From Tannerella sp. (GTDB taxonomy: Bacteria; Bacteroidota; Bacteroidia; Bacteroidales; Tannerellaceae): a DNA stretch of 8,373 nt. Within the stretch, counting starts at the first letter, position 1. The number at the start of each line of letters is the position of its first letter. Positions 1 through 5,627 of this stretch are shown one piece after another. The translations under genes were made by a program, and so were the position numbers. The stretch spans positions 1 to 8,373 of the forward strand of contig JAISWC010000182.1 in NCBI GenBank assembly GCA_031271245.1. The letters run 5' to 3'. The notes below the pieces were generated by a model. It searched no databases. It saw only the letters and a program-made list of their open reading frames with translations, and was not told the DNA's origin.

Positions 1-1
1 T

Positions 2-547
2 CAACGGACACTGAGTAAAAGCCGTTGGCACGGGTTTGTTTCCGGATTGGGAGCGACCCTTTCCGACATGATCTACGCCATGATCACATGTCTGTTCATG
101 GGACTGATCGTCAACTTCGTGGAAGCACACCAGCAATGGCTTCAACTGTGTGGCAGTATCGTGCTGGGCGTTTTCGGCCTGTATATCTTTCAAAGCAATC
201 CGGTCAAAAGCCTCCGGAAAAACAGGGAGACGAAAATGTCGTTTGCCCATGATTTCCTGACCGCCTTTCTACTTACATTCAGCAATATGCTAATCGTACT
301 TTTATATATCGGACTGTTTGCCCGTTTCTCCTTTGTCCAGCCCACTCACTCGGCATGGCAGATGCTGAACGGACTGTGCGGCATTGCGGTGGGGGCTGCA
401 CTGTGGTGGTTCGTGCTCACGACCCTGGTGGCGAAGATGCGACAATGGTTCAACATCCGCAGCATCTGTGTACTGAATCAGGTCTCCGGCGGGATCATCA
501 TCGCGCTGGCGCTGATCGGTATTTTTCTGTCCCGCCTCCTGGCGTAA
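2..547 (+). CDS. LysE-family amino-acid exporter, 3' part only
   Basis: The gene is cut by the window edge. The reading frame is open from base 2, so the TTG at 47 is an internal leucine, not a start. About 181 residues remain. Five hydrophobic, membrane-spanning stretches are visible at about 68-121, 137-190, 254-328, 371-430 and 485-544. The segment GFVSGLGATLSDMIYA matches the early G-x-G-x-x-x-x-D-x-x-Y-A region of LysE/RhtB exporters, which pump lysine, threonine, homoserine or similar solutes out across the inner membrane. The third stretch reads TFSNML where I would expect an Asn-Pro pair in this family (from memory), so the proline may be lost. The substrate cannot be told from sequence. 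The assignment to the family is fairly firm. The gene ends about 100 bp before the next one, which has its own promoter, so the two are probably not cotranscribed by necessity. Confidence 0.8.
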   Translation, partial: QRTLSKSRWHGFVSGLGATLSDMIYAMITCLFMGLIVNFVEAHQQWLQLCGSIVLGVFGLYIFQSNPVKSLRKNRETKMSFAHDFLTAFLLTFSNMLIVLLYIGLFARFSFVQPTHSAWQMLNGLCGIAVGAALWWFVLTTLVAKMRQWFNIRSICVLNQVSGGIIIALALIGIFLSRLLA

Positions 548-583
548 CCCCTGTTTTACCCCGAAGTACCGCCGATTCAAACA

Positions 584-609
584 TCAAATATTTGCATATC
601 TCAAATATT
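584..609 (+). repeat. Palindrome plus direct repeat overlapping the promoter; possible operator
   Basis: CAAATATTTG at 585-594 is a perfect 10-bp palindrome that contains the -33 element. The 9-mer TCAAATATT occurs at 584-592 and again at 601-609, 17 bp apart, so the second copy lies in the spacer between the two promoter elements. A regulator bound here would block or modulate RNA polymerase. The region is AT-rich, so chance occurrence is possible. No regulator gene is adjacent. Confidence 0.35.
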
Positions 610-622
610 CCCTCTAATTTTG
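591..622 (+). promoter_or_regulatory. Bacteroidetes-type promoter for the 650-1024 gene
   Basis: TTTG at 591-594 (the -33 element) and TAATTTTG at 615-622 (the -7 element, consensus TAnnTTTG) are separated by exactly 20 bp. This is the arrangement expected for the primary sigma factor of Bacteroidetes. Transcription should begin near 628, giving a leader of about 20 nt before the ATG at 650. Confidence 0.75.
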
Positions 623-649
623 ACCGTTTTTTGAAAAGTAAGTACGGAT

Positions 650-1024
650 ATGAGGGTACCGGAAAATTATTACGATGAAATTTTTGAATTTAACGGACAG
701 TGGGATATTGCATCCAAATGCGGATTGAAACTGCTGGATAAAGAGGGACGGAAAACGGTCATCGTCACTGAACTGTATCAGGACAATCCCGGCACGTCCA
801 TTACCTGCGCAGGCTATTCGCTGGCCTGTCAGGTATGCGAACGCAAGGGATTACGGCTGGATCGGATACGGTATGTCGAATGTAATCCGGATACGCATTC
901 CAAACTGTCCTTTTACGACGAAGAATATTTTGAAGTGACCTTTCCCGAAACGCAGGGCGTATCCGGACGGCCGCAATACCGCCAGCTTCCCGACGAAGAG
1001 GTGAAAGCGCTGTTCTTCAAGTAA
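650..1024 (+). CDS. Conserved hypothetical protein, 124 aa
   Basis: I cannot name a function. The protein resembles small uncharacterised Bacteroidales proteins carrying stretches like FNGQWDIASKCGLKLL and ITELYQDNPGTS (recognised from memory, not searched). It has no signal peptide or membrane segment and is rich in acidic residues. It has five cysteines (24, 53, 60, 63, 78), including one C-x-x-C pair at 60-63, which is too few for a classical zinc ribbon but could bind metal on dimerisation. It begins at the ATG about 20 nt after the predicted transcription start, which supports the start choice. The acyltransferase gene follows 66 bp later on the same strand without an obvious promoter or terminator between, so the two may form one transcript. 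The gene is real judged by codon pattern, promoter and open frame. Confidence 0.75.
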   Translation: MRVPENYYDEIFEFNGQWDIASKCGLKLLDKEGRKTVIVTELYQDNPGTSITCAGYSLACQVCERKGLRLDRIRYVECNPDTHSKLSFYDEEYFEVTFPETQGVSGRPQYRQLPDEEVKALFFK

Positions 1025-1090
1025 CCGGTCTGCAGATGAAACGAACAACATCAACCGTTCCGGTGAATTTTCCGGACAAACAAGGAATAT

Positions 1091-2224
1091 ATGGAAACAT
1101 GTTTTGATGATTTACGCCCTTACTATCAGCCGGAAATTGCCCCCGCCATGCGACGGATCGCCGGCAGTGAACACCTGCCGGTCATGGCTGCATTTATTTT
1201 CCCGGAGAAAACGGTCGACGAACTCCGGAACATCCTGTCGAACATCCGGACGACGGACGAATTTCAGTCCGGGATCATGCACCGCTTCAATCAGGAAGTC
1301 ATCCGCAAGTCCGCAAACACATTCACATGTGACGGTCTGGAACACCTGGACCCGGAAAAAAGATACCTTTTCATCTCCAATCACCGCGACATCATGCTGG
1401 ATTCTTCCCTGCTGCAAACGGTTTTCCTCGCACATGGATTCCGGACGACGGAAATCACCTTCGGCAGCAACCTGATGTGTTCGCAATTAGTGATCGACAT
1501 CGGGAAGTCCAACAAAATGTTTACCGTCTTCCGCGGAGGCAGTCCGCGCGATTTCTACCGCAATTCCATGCACCTTTCCGAATACATCCGCCATACCGTT
1601 ACCCAAAAAAAGGAATCGGTCTGGATTGCACAGCGAAACGGACGAACCAAGGACGGAAACGACGCCACCGACCGGGGGATTGTCAAAATGTTCTGCATGA
1701 GCGACAGCAGCGACCTGCCCCGTTCCATCCATGAACTGCATCCCGTGCCGGTTGCCATTTCCTACCAGATCGAATCATGCGACATCCTGAAGACGCGGGA
1801 ACTTTACCTGTCGCGCAACGGGCGGAAGTACGTGAAACGGCCGGATGAAGACTTGGCGAGTATCCTGACCGGCATCACGCAACCCAAAGGGAACATTCAC
1901 ATCTGCATCTGCGAACCCCTCCGCGAGAAAGAATTAAGGGCAATGAACTATCAATGTCCCAATGAATTTCACACATCGGTGGCGTCTCTGATCGACCGGC
2001 GCATCTATCGCGGATACAAACTGCACAGCAACAACTACATTGCACATGACATCCGTTCGGGACACGACACGTATGCCGCACACTACACGCCGGAAGAAAA
2101 GGCATGGTTTCTTGCACGATACGAACAGATGCTGCAACAGATTGAGGGCGACGAATCGGCATTGAGGTCTATCTTTCTGGGCATTTACGCCAACTCCGTG
2201 GACAACTGCGAAAAGAACGGATAA
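1091..2224 (+). CDS. PlsC-like 1-acyl-glycerol-3-phosphate acyltransferase family protein
   Basis: This 377-aa protein carries the phospholipid/glycerol acyltransferase domain in its central part. The acyl-transfer motif is read at 96-104 as SNHRDIMLD, with the catalytic His98. The next blocks are FGSNLM at 124-129, the FRGGSPRDFY substrate-binding block at 147-156, and IAQRNGRTKDG at 179-189, which stands where classical PlsC enzymes have an E-G-T-R block. The aspartate of the first motif falls one residue later than in the textbook H-x4-D pattern (or is Asp100, two after the His), a form I associate with a Bacteroidetes subfamily. It probably transfers an acyl chain to a glycerolipid or related lipid at the cytoplasmic face of the inner membrane. 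There is no strong hydrophobic helix, so association is likely peripheral. The start ATG follows the weak purine stretch AAGGAATAT. Exact substrate is unknown. Confidence 0.8.
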   Translation: METCFDDLRPYYQPEIAPAMRRIAGSEHLPVMAAFIFPEKTVDELRNILSNIRTTDEFQSGIMHRFNQEVIRKSANTFTCDGLEHLDPEKRYLFISNHRDIMLDSSLLQTVFLAHGFRTTEITFGSNLMCSQLVIDIGKSNKMFTVFRGGSPRDFYRNSMHLSEYIRHTVTQKKESVWIAQRNGRTKDGNDATDRGIVKMFCMSDSSDLPRSIHELHPVPVAISYQIESCDILKTRELYLSRNGRKYVKRPDEDLASILTGITQPKGNIHICICEPLREKELRAMNYQCPNEFHTSVASLIDRRIYRGYKLHSNNYIAHDIRSGHDTYAAHYTPEEKAWFLARYEQMLQQIEGDESALRSIFLGIYANSVDNCEKNG

Positions 2225-2242
2225 GGTACCCTTTTCCGTGTT

Positions 2243-2271
2243 CCGGTGAAGTCATCCTTTCATGACGCCGG
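2243..2271. terminator. Weak hairpin between convergent genes
   Basis: GTCAT at 2251-2255 pairs with ATGAC at 2262-2266. CCGG at 2243-2246 can continue the stem with CCGG at 2268-2271 across an uneven internal loop. It sits between the stop codons of the acyltransferase and the thioesterase and overlaps the end of the latter. No T-run follows on either strand, so a bidirectional terminator role is only a possibility. Confidence 0.25.
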
Positions 2272-2742
2272 TTCGTCTTCCGTCCGGCAGCCTTCGAAAT
2301 GGAAGGCTTCCCGGGCGCGTTCCGGAGTGGTTACGAAGTAGATGATTTCGGCACGGGTACACAGTTCGCCGGCAGCATCGTAAATCTCCGTCTCCACAAA
2401 GACGGCGTTTCGCTTTTTGTCCCTGATCCGTCCGTGAACCGTCAGTCGGGCGTCCCGGGTGGAGATGCTTTTGAGGAATTTGATTTCCATTTTCGAGGTG
2501 ACGCCCGTGGTTTGCAGTTTCCGCACAATGACCCACGCCGCCAGTTCGTCCATCAGCGTGCTCTGGATGCCTCCGTGCAGCGTGTTGAGCCAGCCCTGCT
2601 GACGATCGGTCGGCTGCCAGAAGGAAACAATATCGTCGCCGTCTTCGTAAAACTCCATGTGCAGTCCGGACGGATTCGCCGGCGAACAGGCAAAACACAG
2701 GTAGCCTTCCACGCCCTGCCAGGGATTAATGATTTTCTTCAT
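2260..2742 (-). CDS. PaaI-type hotdog-fold thioesterase
   Basis: The 160-aa product is a single hotdog domain of the PaaI/YigI kind, which hydrolyses acyl-CoA or related thioesters in the cytoplasm. The signature TLHGGIQSTLMDELAAW lies at 54-70, with His56-Gly-Gly and the acidic pair Asp65-Glu66 expected on the long helix near the catalytic site. The N-terminal CFAC at 16-19 followed by NPSGLH is common in this family. The frame is open to 2796, but I chose the ATG at 2742. The TATTTTTG promoter box lies at 2773-2780, so transcription should begin near 2767 and exclude the upstream codons, and the family normally starts close to this point. The gene faces the acyltransferase and diverges from the superoxide dismutase. 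The physiological thioester is not predictable. Confidence 0.85.
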   Translation of the reverse strand: MKKIINPWQGVEGYLCFACSPANPSGLHMEFYEDGDDIVSFWQPTDRQQGWLNTLHGGIQSTLMDELAAWVIVRKLQTTGVTSKMEIKFLKSISTRDARLTVHGRIRDKKRNAVFVETEIYDAAGELCTRAEIIYFVTTPERAREAFHFEGCRTEDEPAS

Positions 2743-2772
2743 CCTGTATTGATTATGTTTGTGAACCGGCTG

Positions 2773-2780
2773 CAAAAATA
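2773..2780 (-). promoter_or_regulatory. -7 promoter box for the thioesterase gene
   Basis: Read on the minus strand, 2780-2773 is TATTTTTG, an exact TAnnTTTG. No TTG/TTTG is seen at the 20-bp upstream position, so only half of the promoter is supported. The predicted start near 2767 gives a leader of about 25 nt before the ATG at 2742. Confidence 0.5.
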
Positions 2781-2857
2781 AGCACATATTCGACATGATC
2801 TATCTTTTCATCAATAAAATCGTTGCCGTATTCCGCTGCCGCGAACATTTTTCTACC

Positions 2858-2865
2858 TATTTTTG
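2858..2865 (+). promoter_or_regulatory. Candidate -7 promoter box for the superoxide dismutase gene
   Basis: TATTTTTG at 2858-2865 is an exact TAnnTTTG match and is identical to the box used divergently at 2773-2780. No good -33 element is visible at the usual distance, which may mean that an activator is needed. Transcription would begin near 2871 and leave a leader of about 100 nt ahead of the ATG at 2973. Confidence 0.45.
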
Positions 2866-2910
2866 TTGAATAAATAAGTGAACCCAAAACAGGAATGAAT
2901 ATGGTAGCTT

Positions 2911-2934
2911 TAGTTTTAAGTGTAGTTTTAAGTT
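2911..2934 (+). repeat. Tandem 12-bp repeat in the superoxide dismutase leader
   Basis: TAGTTTTAAGTG (2911-2922) is followed at once by TAGTTTTAAGTT (2923-2934), with a partial related sequence TAGCTT just before at 2905. It lies in the predicted leader, strongly AT-rich compared with the coding sequence around it. It could bind a regulator or shape the leader RNA, or it could be translated as part of an N-terminal extension reading VLSVVLSL. Confidence 0.6.
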
Positions 2935-2972
2935 TAACAGACAATCTTGTGATTGATAAAAACGAAAATGTT

Positions 2973-3548
2973 ATGAAGTTTGAATTAGTAAAACTGCCGT
3001 ATGCGGCAGAGGCCCTGGAGCCGGTAATCGGTAAACAGACCGTTGAGTTTCATCACGGTAAACATCTCCAGGCGTATGTGAACAACCTGAACAGTCTGGT
3101 TCAGGGGACGAAGTTTGAAGGGGCCGATCTTGAGACGATCGTCAGGGAATCGGATGGCGCGATTTTCAACAATGCGGGTCAGACGCTGAACCACACGCTT
3201 TATTTTACGCAGTTCTCGCCTGCGGGCGGCGGCCAGCCGTCCGGCAAACTGGCGACCGCAATAAAGGCGACGTGGGGTTCGTTCGAGCAGTTCCAAAAGG
3301 AATTTGAAGCGGCCGGCGTCGGCCTGTTCGGTTCGGGATGGGTCTGGCTGGCGGCGGACGGAGACGGAAAGTTGTCGATTACCAAAGAAGCGAATGCCGG
3401 CAATCCGGTCACCCAAGGGTTGAAACCGCTGCTGGGCTTCGACGTCTGGGAACATGCGTACTATCTCGATTATCAGAATCGTCGCGGCGACCACCTGAAG
3501 GCATTGTGGCAAATTGTGGACTGGAATGTAGTAGGATCAAGGTATTGA
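2973..3548 (+). CDS. sodB: Superoxide dismutase, Fe/Mn family, probably cambialistic
   Basis: The 191-aa enzyme disproportionates superoxide to oxygen and hydrogen peroxide in the cytoplasm. All four metal ligands are present: His27 (in FHHGKH), His74 (in TLNHT), Asp157 and His161 (in DVWEHAYY). Gln70 in NNAGQTLNH is at the position used by iron-type enzymes. Gly155, two residues before the aspartate ligand, is the residue linked in Porphyromonas gingivalis to the ability to use either iron or manganese, so dual metal use is likely. The overall sequence closely follows the P. gingivalis protein as I remember it. The ATG at 2973 matches the family's N-terminus (MKFELVKLPY). In-frame ATGs at 2895 and 2901 would add 26 or 24 residues, and AGGA lies 6 nt before the one at 2901, so an extended form cannot be excluded. 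A strong terminator follows, making this a single-gene transcript. Confidence 0.95.
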   Translation: MKFELVKLPYAAEALEPVIGKQTVEFHHGKHLQAYVNNLNSLVQGTKFEGADLETIVRESDGAIFNNAGQTLNHTLYFTQFSPAGGGQPSGKLATAIKATWGSFEQFQKEFEAAGVGLFGSGWVWLAADGDGKLSITKEANAGNPVTQGLKPLLGFDVWEHAYYLDYQNRRGDHLKALWQIVDWNVVGSRY

Positions 3549-3572
3549 CCGCAATTTAGTTTAGTTGTTCGG

Positions 3573-3607
3573 CAGCCGGCAGTGATCTCACTGCCGGCTG
3601 TTTTTTT
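3573..3607 (+). terminator. Rho-independent terminator of the superoxide dismutase gene
   Basis: CAGCCGGCAGTGA at 3573-3585 is exactly complementary to TCACTGCCGGCTG at 3588-3600. The stem is up to 13 bp with a very small loop, in practice a tetraloop with a shorter stem. Seven Ts follow at 3601-3607. It begins 24 bp after the stop codon. On the minus strand no T-run follows the hairpin, so it is not a clear stop for the operon arriving from the right. Confidence 0.92.
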
Positions 3608-3630
3608 AGGAAGACATCTGTTCCGAAGGA

Positions 3631-3694
3631 AAAGATTTCCGTCGGAAATGTTCGCAATCCCCGTCCGATTCTAAAGATTTCAGTCGGAAATGTT
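3631..3694. repeat. Pair of 22-bp dyad-containing direct repeats
   Basis: Copies at 3631-3652 and 3673-3694 are 22 bp long, differ at one base, and are spaced 42 bp start to start. The first contains the perfect inverted repeat ATTTCCG-T-CGGAAAT at 3635-3649. In the second the dyad is spoiled by C to A at 3682. A further small dyad TTCC-GAA-GGAA lies just before, at 3621-3631. Together with the palindrome at 3712-3725, this fills the 3608-3752 gap between the superoxide dismutase terminator and the end of the DapF-like gene, where no gene is visible. Dispersed intergenic repeat, protein-binding site or transcript-end structure are all possible. Confidence 0.7.
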
Positions 3695-3711
3695 TGGTCG
3701 CCTTTGTCTAT

Positions 3712-3725
3712 TTCGGTCGACCGAA
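3712..3725. repeat. Perfect 14-bp palindrome TTCGGTCGACCGAA
   Basis: The palindrome at 3712-3725 overlaps a short direct repeat GACCGAAGC (3719-3727 and 3729-3737). It lies about 28 bp past the stop codon of the DapF-like gene, on the downstream side for the minus-strand operon. No T-run follows on the minus strand, so a simple intrinsic terminator is not supported. Confidence 0.5.
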
Positions 3726-3752
3726 GCTGACCGAAGCGAAACCGGTTGCTAT

Positions 3753-4607
3753 TTACCGGAGTATTCCGTCGATAAATTCGTCCGCGAAGGCGAAGGTTCC
3801 AACGTGGCAGACGGTGCCGGTCATGTGCACCATTCCCCCCGGGTCGATTTCGATTTCCAGCTTGCCGCCCGGCATGTGGACGGTCATTTGATTTTCCGTC
3901 AGCCCCAGCCGGTAAGCGGCGCTGGCGGCGGCGCAACTGCTGCTGCCCGAGGCCAGCGTATAGCCTGCGCCCCGCTCGTAGATCTCGATCCGGATGTTGT
4001 GCCGGTCGATCACTTTCAGCAGCTGCATGTTGATCCGGTTCGGGAAATTCAGCGACGTTTCCACAACCCGTCCCAGCGCAATGGCTTTTTCTCTGGAAAT
4101 CTGTTCCATCGGGATGACGCAGTGCGGATTGCCGATGGACAGGCAGGTCACGCGGTAATGCTGGCTGCCGAAGGTCATGATTTCGTCCACCACTTCGCGT
4201 TCCACTCCAATCACCGGAATCTGACTGCTGCGGAACGTGACTTTGCCCATCCCGACCCTGAGCAGTTTGCCGTCGGGAGTGAGGTAGCGTACGTTCACGT
4301 CGCCCCCCAGCGTCGACAGGGTGAAGGCTTCGTCCCTGACATACCCGCAATCTTTCAGGTATTTGGAGAATATCCGGACGCCGTTTCCGCTTTTTTCGGC
4401 TTCGCTTCCGTCCGGATTATAGATTTTTACCCTGATTTTTCCGTCTCCCGTCAGCGGGCCGAATAAAATCCCGTCGCTTCCGCATCCGAAATTCCTGTCG
4501 CAAATCTGTCTGATACGTTCTTCATTCAGTATCGCCGGATTTTTCTGCGGGTCATACACCAGGTAGTCGTTTCCCAGTCCGTGATATTTTTCAACACTGA
4601 TTTTCAT
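3753..4607 (-). CDS. DapF-like isomerase-fold protein with both catalytic cysteines replaced by serine
   Basis: This 284-aa protein has the two-domain fold signature of diaminopimelate epimerase. KYHGLGNDY at 7-15, YNPDGSEAEKSGNG at 63-76, SIGNPHC at 157-163, PNRIN at 189-193 and ERGAGYTLASGSSSC at 211-225 correspond in order to the family's substrate-binding blocks. In genuine DapF, Cys73 and Cys217 act as the two acid/base thiols. Here the matching positions are Ser73 (codon AGC) and Ser220 (codon TCG), and the usual Glu of GAGETLACG is Tyr216. The residues that hold the amino and carboxylate groups (Asn13, Asn64, Asn75, Asn160, Glu211, Arg212) remain. It probably binds an amino acid, but may not epimerise diaminopimelate. 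The start at 4607 fits the family. An ATG at 4646, directly after the argF' stop, would add 13 residues. It is the last gene of the proB-proA-argF' cluster, 39 bp after argF'. Automated annotation would probably call it dapF. Confidence 0.85.
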   Translation of the reverse strand: MKISVEKYHGLGNDYLVYDPQKNPAILNEERIRQICDRNFGCGSDGILFGPLTGDGKIRVKIYNPDGSEAEKSGNGVRIFSKYLKDCGYVRDEAFTLSTLGGDVNVRYLTPDGKLLRVGMGKVTFRSSQIPVIGVEREVVDEIMTFGSQHYRVTCLSIGNPHCVIPMEQISREKAIALGRVVETSLNFPNRINMQLLKVIDRHNIRIEIYERGAGYTLASGSSSCAAASAAYRLGLTENQMTVHMPGGKLEIEIDPGGMVHMTGTVCHVGTFAFADEFIDGILR

Positions 4608-4646
4608 AATTGCTTTTTTTCTGCTGTTTCTTCCTGTCACATTCAT

Positions 4647-5606
4647 TTATACGTGCAATCCTTCCAGTATCCGTTTCAGGACGGTCTGCGCCGAGATTTC
4701 ACGGTTGGCGGCTTCGGGAATGACGATGCTCCGCGGACTTTCAATCACGTCGTCCGTGACAATCATGTTGCGGCGCACGGGCAGACAGTGCATGAAATAT
4801 GCATTGTCGGTCAGCGCCATCTTTTCCGTGTCCACCGTCCAGGCGCGGTCGGCGCTGAGCACCTGTCCGTAATGCGGTTCCGCACAGGCCGCCCAGTTCT
4901 TGGCGTAAACGAAGTCGGCGCCTTCGAACGCCTTGCGCTGGTCGTATTCCACGCGGGCGCTGCCGACAAACGACGCTTCCAGTTCGTAGCCTTCGGGATG
5001 GGTGATGACCAGTTCATAGCCGGCGGCATTGATCCATTCGGCAAAACTGTTCGGTACGGCCTGCGGCAGGGCGCGCGGATGGGGCGCCCACGTCATGACG
5101 ATTTTCGGACGTTCCGTCTTCCTGTACTCCTCAATCGTGATCAGGTCGGCAAAACTCTGCAACGGATGGCGCGTGGCCGCTTCCATGCTGAAAACCGGAC
5201 GCCCCGAATAACGGATGAACTGATTCAATATCTTTTCATTGTAATCGTCCTCCCGGCTTTCAAAACGGGCGAACGAACGGATGCCGATCACGTCGCAGTA
5301 GCATCCCATCACGGGGATGGCTTCCAGCAGATGTTCCGGTTTGTCGCCGTCCATGATGACGCCGCGCTCCGTCTCCAGCCGCCATGCGCCCTGGTTGACG
5401 TCCAGTACGATTGTATTCATCCCCAGGTTCATGGCGGCCTTTTGCGTGCTCAGGCGCGTGCGCAAACTGGAATTGAAGAATATCATCATCAGCGTTTTAT
5501 TTTTCCCCAGTTCCGCGAACCGGAAACGATCTTTTTTGATTTCCAGCGCCTCACGGACGGCCTGTTTCAAGTCGCCGATGTCCTGCACACAGGTAAAATG
5601 TCTCAT
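4647..5606 (-). CDS. argF': N-succinylornithine carbamoyltransferase (ArgF')
   Basis: The 319-aa enzyme transfers a carbamoyl group from carbamoyl phosphate to N-succinyl-L-ornithine, giving N-succinyl-citrulline in the Bacteroidetes version of arginine synthesis. It is a cytoplasmic member of the aspartate/ornithine carbamoyltransferase superfamily. Visible landmarks are the carbamoyl-phosphate loop NSSLRTR at 45-51, HPLQ at 147-150, and HCLPVRRN at 273-280. Pro90 in DGDKPEHLLEA is the residue that distinguishes the succinylornithine enzyme of Bacteroides fragilis from the acetylornithine enzyme of Xanthomonas, which has glutamate there. The sequence closely follows the B. fragilis protein as I remember it, and length is normal. 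It lies 21 bp after proA and 39 bp before the DapF-like gene, so it should be read from the proB promoter. Confidence 0.95.
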   Translation of the reverse strand: MRHFTCVQDIGDLKQAVREALEIKKDRFRFAELGKNKTLMMIFFNSSLRTRLSTQKAAMNLGMNTIVLDVNQGAWRLETERGVIMDGDKPEHLLEAIPVMGCYCDVIGIRSFARFESREDDYNEKILNQFIRYSGRPVFSMEAATRHPLQSFADLITIEEYRKTERPKIVMTWAPHPRALPQAVPNSFAEWINAAGYELVITHPEGYELEASFVGSARVEYDQRKAFEGADFVYAKNWAACAEPHYGQVLSADRAWTVDTEKMALTDNAYFMHCLPVRRNMIVTDDVIESPRSIVIPEAANREISAQTVLKRILEGLHV

Positions 5607-5627
5607 TTTATGCTTGTTTTTTGATTG

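Noticed and set aside
1036..1107. Short frame beginning ATGAAACGAAC between the hypothetical gene and the acyltransferase
   Set aside because: It has about 23 codons, is out of frame with the acyltransferase, overlaps its start and has no distinctive peptide, so there is not enough to call a gene or leader peptide.
2743..2796. 18-residue N-terminal extension of the thioesterase
   Set aside because: The exact TAnnTTTG box at 2773-2780 falls within it, so the extension would lie largely upstream of the transcript start. Family proteins begin near the ATG at 2742.
2753..2944. 63-aa minus-strand frame in the thioesterase/dismutase intergenic region
   Set aside because: It spans both divergent promoter boxes and the leader repeats, has no recognisable motif and overlaps the start region of the thioesterase gene.
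3631..3694. Possible small CRISPR array
   Set aside because: There are only two repeat copies with a 20-bp gap, no further repeats in register and no cas gene in the window.
3556..4350. 264-aa minus-strand frame overlapping the DapF-like gene and running through the downstream repeats, giving a repeated TFPTEIF peptide
   Set aside because: It lies mostly inside the well-supported DapF-like gene in another frame. The peptide repeat is only a translation of the intergenic DNA repeat, and no family similarity is seen.
4581..5624. 347-aa plus-strand frame antisense to argF'
   Set aside because: It is the complement of a clearly conserved gene. Its composition, rich in Arg, His, Phe and Val, is typical of antisense reading of a GC-rich gene, and no motif is recognisable.
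5607..5627. Possible separate promoter between proA and argF'
   Set aside because: The gap is only 21 bp and no TAnnTTTG box is present on the minus strand, so cotranscription is simpler.
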